From positions 1,736,001 through 1,800,000 of the forward strand of contig JAZKJV010003256.1 of assembly GCA_037367405.1 (NCBI GenBank): DNA of 64,000 nt. The letters run 5' to 3'. This DNA is from Ottelia alismoides. Taxonomy: Eukaryota > Streptophyta > Magnoliopsida > Alismatales > Hydrocharitaceae. The position numbers were made by a program, and so were the translations under genes. Below are positions 58,439-64,000 of this stretch, piece by piece; position 1 is the stretch's first letter, and each line of letters begins with the position of its first letter. Below the pieces are notes generated by a model that made no database searches, was not told the DNA's origin, and saw nothing but the letters and a program-made list of their open reading frames with translations.

Positions 58439-59914
58439 CTGTAACATCGTATAGATCGGCTTTTTGTTTGTGATTATTTGTCTACATTTTTACCTCATTT
58501 ATTTCCTTTATTTTTTATATATCTTTTTGAGTTGTCCAACCCTTCTCTTGTTGACTTTGTGCGAGGTACCGCAGAGCGAGAGAGGCGTGTTTTACTAGGC
58601 ATCTGTGCACCCACGTGAAGCCGACATCAGCCTACTATTCCTACACGAAGAAGATTGAGAGAAATTTTTGTAGATTAGTTCCATTTACTTTCTTGCATAT
58701 ATTTGTGTAATTTAAGTAAGAGAGAGACTCTTGAATTGCAACTTAAACAAGACTCTTGGACACTTCGACACTTCACGAGGTCCATTGCTCGAGGGATTAT
58801 TCCGTTAGGGGCCTCGTCGGTTTTCGTGATTTTTTGCTGGTTTTGTTTTATTCAACTTTTCTTGCATTTTGATTCACGAAGATTTTGGCCCCTAGACTTA
58901 GGATTTTATATTGATTGTGGCGTAATTGATTAAGGCTCCACACCTAATATCTTGCCTGCACCTATAGATCGTTAAGTGGACCTAATTAATTACTCACAAA
59001 GAAAAAGCTAATTTGGTCACCTGAGGGGTCATGTGCCGCTAGAGATCGTATACAGCACTGGCAGGATCCGTTGTGGTGGACACCGATCGGCATCAGAGAC
59101 CGGACCCTGACCTCTCTTGTTGACCTTTTAGCTACTATTCTTCTCGTGTAGAAATTCTTGTGTAAGGCCGATTTCCTTGTGCATCATATAGGTAGTTTAT
59201 TTCTTATCTTTTAATTTATGCGCAGATCACCCTGCATGTAGAGTGCTGGAGCAAGGTACGCATTTCTATCTCTGCATGCATCATTGTGTTTGATCGCACA
59301 TCGGCTTTTCCGACTTCCTCCCTCGTTTTATTGGACTTAAAATAACCAGGAAATAGGAAAATTTGTTAGACGTTGTTTTTATTCAGAAAAAGACTAAAAA
59401 AGTGAAAATAATAAAATTTGGGACTGCTAATGCAAACTTGACTTTAAAACTCACCTCATTAAAAATTTTGACTTGGGGAGAGTATCCCCCTCATTGGTTG
59501 ATTTATCTGCAACGAGAGAGTAACCTGCACACTAGGATAGAGCCATACCTGAACTCCTCTCAGACTACTATTCTGGGGTTAGTCGTTCTCCAGTGAGTAT
59601 CTCTCCAGTAATCGGTAAAGCGAACCGTGACGTCCTTTGCAGAGTGAATTGATCGGGTAGTTGGTAAATGGTCCACAATTCATACTGGATGGGAAAGATC
59701 TAGCCTTAGATCTGGACAATCTCCTAGGAGCATCGGGTTCCTACCAGCTAGCTTAATCGCTCTGATAAATTGATTGATCACCTAAATAAAATTGAAAAGA
59801 TAATTGACCGAGCCTTTACGGTCATCAGCTCCAGTGTTGTGTAGGTGAAATGGGGGTTTGTTTTCTCATCTTGTTTGCATTCCAGATCTCATACGCCCTT
59901 TCTTCTAGATCACG
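58439..59914 (+). other. Leader (5' UTR) of element D
   Basis: Non-coding. Contains GTGCGAGGTACC (58559-58570), GCATGTAGAGTGCTGG (about 59236, shared with B) and GGGGAGAGTATCCCCC (59475-59490, counterpart of GGGAGAGCAACCCC in B). Small open frames not conserved. Confidence 0.65.
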
Positions 59915-61870
59915 ATGATGGGAAGGAGATCCCTTAGGCTACGTCTGGTGGCACCGCTATCGAGCACTACTTCCTATTCTTCTAGGCCGGCTTCGGGGAG
60001 TTTAGACCCACTCTCCGAGCCCGAGTTTACGTCCACCCTATTCCCCCTCGATCACCCTTCTTCTTTAGCCAGTCCTGTGGTGTCAGAGTTTAGTGCAACA
60101 AAGAGTTCTGGACATTTGACGGCACCTGAGATGGGTACTTTTGCCTTTGTAGAGACCCAAGATATGGCCGGTAGAGAGGAACACCCAGATGAGCAGGGAC
60201 CACCTCCGTACATATATAATCAGACTGCCATCAACAATTCCTTGTTAGCTTCCCTAAAGACCATGTAGAGACAAATCAGAGACCAGGGAGCCTTCATGGG
60301 TGATATCATGAGAGAGGTGACGCAGATGCGAGAGAGCAGAGAAGACAGACCTGAGGGAGGTAGAGATAGACCAGAAGTAGGAGGCGGAGGAGGAGGAGAA
60401 CCTAAACAGGAGAGGCCACCACTGATGACCATGAGACAGTTCCACAACCCAGTACTCCCATTGTCAGGAACTTCGAGCTTCACCCCCAGACCATTCAGTT
60501 ATTGCCCAAGTTTCATGGGCTAGCAACCGGGGAGCCTCATCTCCATCTGCAGGAGTTTGAGATGATTTGCAGCACTATCCACGATAGACTGATGGACGAG
60601 GACACAATAAAGATGATTGCCTTCCTGTTCTCCTTAGCTGACAGAGCAGCCTATTGGTTGAAGCATCTTGGGTGGTATGTCACTTCTTGGGGATAGCTCC
60701 GGACGGAGTACTTGAACAAGTACTATCAACTCGGCCGGACCAACGCAGCACGAGCTATGATCAGCAACTTCACTATGATCCCGAATGAACAGTTCCATGA
60801 GGCGTGGGAACGATTTAGAGAGCTCATTGACCGGTGTCCACATCACGATATATCAAAGCCCAACCTGGTTTAGAGTTTCTTTTGTGGGCTGACACTAGAG
60901 CTTTAGGGGCTTGTGAATGCCTCTTGTGGTGGGTCATACTTTTACAAGGGTGAAGACGAGGTTTGGGAGATCTATGAAGGAATGGAAGAGAACTCGACAG
61001 TCATGGCCCAAGCCAGACTCTACGTGTAGCCGAAGGTCCCACCACAGGTAGTTTCATATCAGAGAATTGCACGCATCGATGCCGGTACCCACACACCGTC
61101 AGCAGCAGCAGCTCAAGCTGAATCTGCCACCGTTGACATGGAATCATTAGCGAAAAGTTGGACCGCATCGAGATCCTTGAGAAGAAGCAGAGTCAAGGTC
61201 TTGCACAGATGGACCGGTTGACGAAGACCATGAGTGACCTGAAGACACAGATCCTCTGCATTCAGGAGGCATAGACGTCTACTCAGCAGCCTCCCAGTTC
61301 ACGTGTTGATACCCGCATTAGCAGCTCCACCCAGCCCTCTACCACATACCGCTAGGTTCACCACATCCAGGCAGAGCCAGTCCAGCAACTACAATACTAC
61401 CCATTGCCGCCACCACCTCAGGACACTTAGATGGTTGTCTACCAGTCGGATCAGCCATTGGCAGTTCTTCCTCCACTGCCCGTCGAGCAGGAGACATTGA
61501 TGGAAGTCAATGGGATATGGTACGACCGGTACCCACAGCAGGTCGAGATTCATCGCGATCACCCCAGATTCCATTGGACCACTGGAGGCACCTCATCCCA
61601 ACAACAGCCTTCCACTCCGGGCACGCATAACTGCCATCACCAACAGCAGCCCCATCACTCCCACCAGCAGTACCAGCAGGGTCCTCGTCCCTTTTATTAG
61701 GGACAACAGTGGAGGCAGCATCAGCAGCCTCATCAGACATACTCCCAGCCTCCCCCTCACTATTCACAGCAGCAGCAGCCTCATTTCCAGCAAGGGAACA
61801 CTTCCAGTTCTCAGGCACCTGCCTTCGAGAACCCATCCCTAGATGACCTCGCATGCTTGCTCTCTGAACA
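59915..61870 (+). pseudogene. Element D gag (Athila type, broken)
   Basis: Starts MMGRRSLRLRLVAPL. An N-terminal Ser/Pro-rich part is followed by a Gly/Glu/Arg stretch (DRPEGGRDRPEVGGGGGGEP). A frameshift near 60450 leads into the capsid-like core: PKFHGLATGEPHLHLQEFE, FSLADRAAYWLKHLG, MISNFTMIPNEQFHEAWERF, RELIDRCPHH, SYFYKGEDEVWEIYEGMEE. After another frameshift (about 61150) comes a coiled-coil-like LEKKQSQGLAQMDRLTKTM and a long Gln/His/Pro-rich C terminus, ending SLDDLACLLSEQQ. No zinc knuckle is seen. Nine TAG stops interrupt it (60266, 60694, 60871, 60904, 61027, 61272, 61353, 61428, 61698). Confidence 0.88.
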
Positions 61871-62593
61871 ACAGGCATCCTTCGGCGGGAAATGGATGAG
61901 GTTTGGCAGGAGATGAGGGATATCATCGAGGGCAAGGCTGCCATACCAGCATAGATTGAGCCTAACCCGAACAATTTGAAGAGTAAATCTGAGGAGGTAC
62001 AGTTTACAGAGGATACCACTTCTAGTGACTCTTTGAATGACATGTCTTCTTTTATGTGTGATGCTGATTTCATGACTACTAGGAGCGGTAGGATGCCAGT
62101 CGGCAGCACCTCATTTGAGCGACAACCACACAAGGAAACAGGAGTGCCAGATGAGGAGAGTAGTGGTGTTGATGCCGCTGATGATGTTGATGATTGTGGT
62201 GCTGATGCCACCAACGATAGAGATCCAGATGACACTGAGGCCATCGTGACTCCAGATGTAGGCGGTGGTGCTGATGCCACCATTTTACTTGACGCTGAAC
62301 CAGAGCACGATGCTGATGTCACGAAGTCAGATGCTATGGGTGGTACTGAGGCCACCACTTCTACTTTTGTTGAGATTCCACCTGTTGTGTTGCCACCATT
62401 TGTATCTCAGGACTATGGTAACAAGAAAAAGAACAAATATATTAATAAAGGAAAGGTTTCCATATCTACTCCGAGTCCATATGTGTTGCATGATGATCTT
62501 TGTATGGATTCTATTCCTTCACAGGTATAGGAACCTCTTCCTGGCCCTCCATCTGAGGAGGCCCCTACCATCCCCTTCCCTCAAGCACTCCGC
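61871..62593 (+). pseudogene. Element D gag-protease linker, acidic
   Basis: After a frameshift near 61870 the frame continues with VWQEMRDIIEGKA, a TAG at 61952, then 184 open codons to TAG 62528. The middle is very acidic with repeated DAADD, GADAT, DDTEA, GGADAT units, encoded by degenerate repeats of GGTGCTGATGCCAC (62160-62360). A Lys-rich patch (GNKKKNKYINKGK) follows. No known domain. It may be a flexible linker. Confidence 0.6.
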
Positions 62594-63379
62594 TTGGTGA
62601 AGGGTAATAAAAAAGAAAATCCAAAAAAGACACACCAGGTAGAGTTCAACAACCAGATAACTAACAGATTTCAGATTCAGCTGACTCTTCAGGATGCACT
62701 AGAGCACATCCCCCTTTTCCAAAAGAACTTGAGAGAGACGACTACCGTCCACCGGAAAAGGAGGAACCACATAGGCGAGATCCATGTGCTTACCCGTGCC
62801 ACATGCTTTGCCATTAAGAACATACTGCCAGCCAAGAGACCCGATGCAGGAGCTCCCTATGTCAGATGCAAGACTCAGGAGCAGCAGTTCGATCGTACTC
62901 TATTAGACAGCGGCTCTTCAATTAACCTCCTTCCGACAACCTTACTTGACCTGTTCGAGTTTGGCCCTCAAAATCGGAGTCAGACAGTCCTTCAGTTTGC
63001 TGATAGGTCAATTAAGAGGCCGAAGGGGTTGTTGAGAGACGTGGTCGTTACCATTCAGGGCATGAAATTCCCCGTGGACTTTGTTGTATTGGGCATGGAT
63101 GTCCCTGAGTCGGTGACAGATAGCCCCATCATACTTGGACGCCCATTCTTGGCCATTGCCAAGGCGGTATCCAACCATGATAGTGAGAAGGTGTACTTTC
63201 GTGTAGAGGGTGAAAGTATACAAATAGAGACGATCGACGAGTCCAGAGCGAGAGATTCAGCATTCTCAGAGCAGTTCAGTGACACAGAGCAGATGATAGA
63301 GGTTGAGCGAGACGTCCACCAGGAGTGCGACTTTGTGATGACCGATGATGAAGCCATTTGGACAGATCCAGTAGCATGA
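62594..63379 (+). pseudogene. Element D retropepsin (protease domain intact)
   Basis: 261 open codons. Upstream helix LQDALEHIPLFQKNLRE, then GAPYVRCKTQEQ and the active site LLDSGSSINLLP with an intact DSG. Flap-side block FADRSIKRPKGLLRDV, then FPVDFVVLGMDV, PIILGRPFLAIAKAV and a short C-terminal segment. Length and motif order fit Athila-type aspartic proteases, which cut the Gag-Pol precursor in the virus-like particle. It ends at TGA 63377 (probably a former CGA), and the same frame continues beyond. Among the proteases in the window this is the only one with DSG. Confidence 0.88.
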
Positions 63380-64000
63380 TCCCTCGCCTTGCTGACAGAT
63401 TCAGAGTACGTACAGCTCATGGCAGTCGAGAGTTTGGACAGCACACCCCTAGCAGAGGACACATTAGAGGCTGGCAGTTGTGGGATGAGTTGTGAAGCTG
63501 AGTTTCATTCATGTTCTTCTAGTTCAGATCCCTCGGATTCAGACATTGATTGGGATGACTTTGATGATTACTTGCCATGTCTGATTCCTTCGGATCCGAC
63601 AGCTAGGACGGAGCGCGAGCCACCACAGTTTTCAGAGATTCCAGTAGGGTTCCCTTCGTCATATTTTCACGTACAACGAGAGTTCTCTCATGCATATCGG
63701 GTAGCCTTCACTCAGACATATCAGAAGCCAGATTTGCCACCTCCCAGTTGCCCGGAATTGAAGCCCTTGCCATAGTTGATGAAGTATAGATTCCTTGCGG
63801 GTGAGCCAGATATGCATCCACTCATTATCTCTGCATATTTGACTGGAGAGCAAGAATCTCATTTAATGGAGGTTCTTGAAAGGAACCGCAAGGCAATAGA
63901 ATGGAGTATAGCTGATCTCCAGGTGATTATTCCGGCTCTATGCTCCCACCATATCTACCTCGAGGAGGACGCTAAGCCCTCACGTGAGTTCCAGCGATGG
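63380..64000 (+). pseudogene. Element D protease-RT linker and reverse transcriptase start (partial)
   Basis: The frame continues from the protease after TGA 63377. Acidic Ser-rich linker SSSDPSDSDIDWDDFDDYLP, then PPSCPELKPLP and TAG at 63773. After it: MKYRFLAGEPDMHPLIISAY, LTGEQESHLMEVLERN, KAIEWSIADLQ and LEEDAKPSREFQRW, the standard opening of Athila pol. The window ends before the RT core. The matching part in E is 19121-19530. Confidence 0.85.

Larger units (their letters stand above)
54605..64000 (+). mobile_element. Element D: Athila-type retrotransposon, 5' two thirds (runs off window)
   Basis: 5' LTR, tRNA-Asp type PBS, leader, gag, protease and the beginning of RT are in the standard order for Athila. 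At least three frameshifts (near 60450, 61150 and 61870) and 13 in-frame stops, 12 of them TAG, show it is defective. It inserted in LTR G; CCTCT at 54600-54604 should be its left target copy. It is the best preserved coding element here and the reference I used for reading E and C. Confidence 0.9.

Noticed and set aside
61507..62358. 283-codon minus-strand frame opposite D gag linker
   Set aside because: Antisense shadow of the repeated GCTGATGCCAC-type coding region; the plus strand shows the gag-protease order and homology.

Overview
This window is plant nuclear heterochromatin made almost entirely of nested LTR retrotransposons; I see no host protein-coding gene. Plant origin follows from Athila-type Ty3/gypsy elements (primer binding sites complementary to the 3' end of tRNA-Asp, TGGCGCCGTTGCCGGGG-like; Athila-type gag, protease and RT motifs), a chromovirus-type element with an initiator tRNA-Met primer site (TGGTATCAGAGC), and a piece of plastid trnI-CAU. 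The elements' protein reading frames carry stops and/or frameshifts. I cannot name the species; long LTRs (3.1-4.1 kb) and deep nesting suggest a large, repeat-rich flowering-plant genome.

Layout. 1-4810: end of element A (internal 3' end, PPT, LTR), then a PBS. 4811-5697: unassigned, possibly a minus-strand chromovirus LTR. 5698-34320: minus-strand Athila element E, in reverse order 5' LTR fragment, PBS, leader, gag, protease and RT. E is interrupted by element C (6416-19120, complete, both LTRs, 5-bp target duplication CATCA) inside RT, and by F (21484-28967, a plus-strand chromovirus derivative with three LTRs in tandem) inside gag. 34321-about 51046: element B, of the same family as A, inserted in the E LTR. 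B carries two minus-strand solo LTRs, I (41283-45336, TSD GTAGC) and H (46033-49155, TSD TTCCG); both empty sites can be read in A. About 51047-52279: inverted half of a B-type LTR. 52280-54604: LTR G (H family), interrupted by element D, an Athila element (LTR 54605-58420, then leader, gag, protease, start of RT) that runs off the window.

How the parts work together. D and E are degenerate copies of elements that encoded gag, protease and RT. A, B and C are non-autonomous: they share primer site, leader motifs, PPT and LTR ends with D and E but lack recognisable gag and RT (C keeps a mutated protease; B has an unrecognised acidic ORF). B and C carry a striking array of stem-loops, each ending in a copy of the PPT-like motif AAGTATAGGGGG, between the ORFs and the 3' region. 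Premature stops in D are overwhelmingly TAG, as expected from deamination of methylated CAG (CHG) sites.
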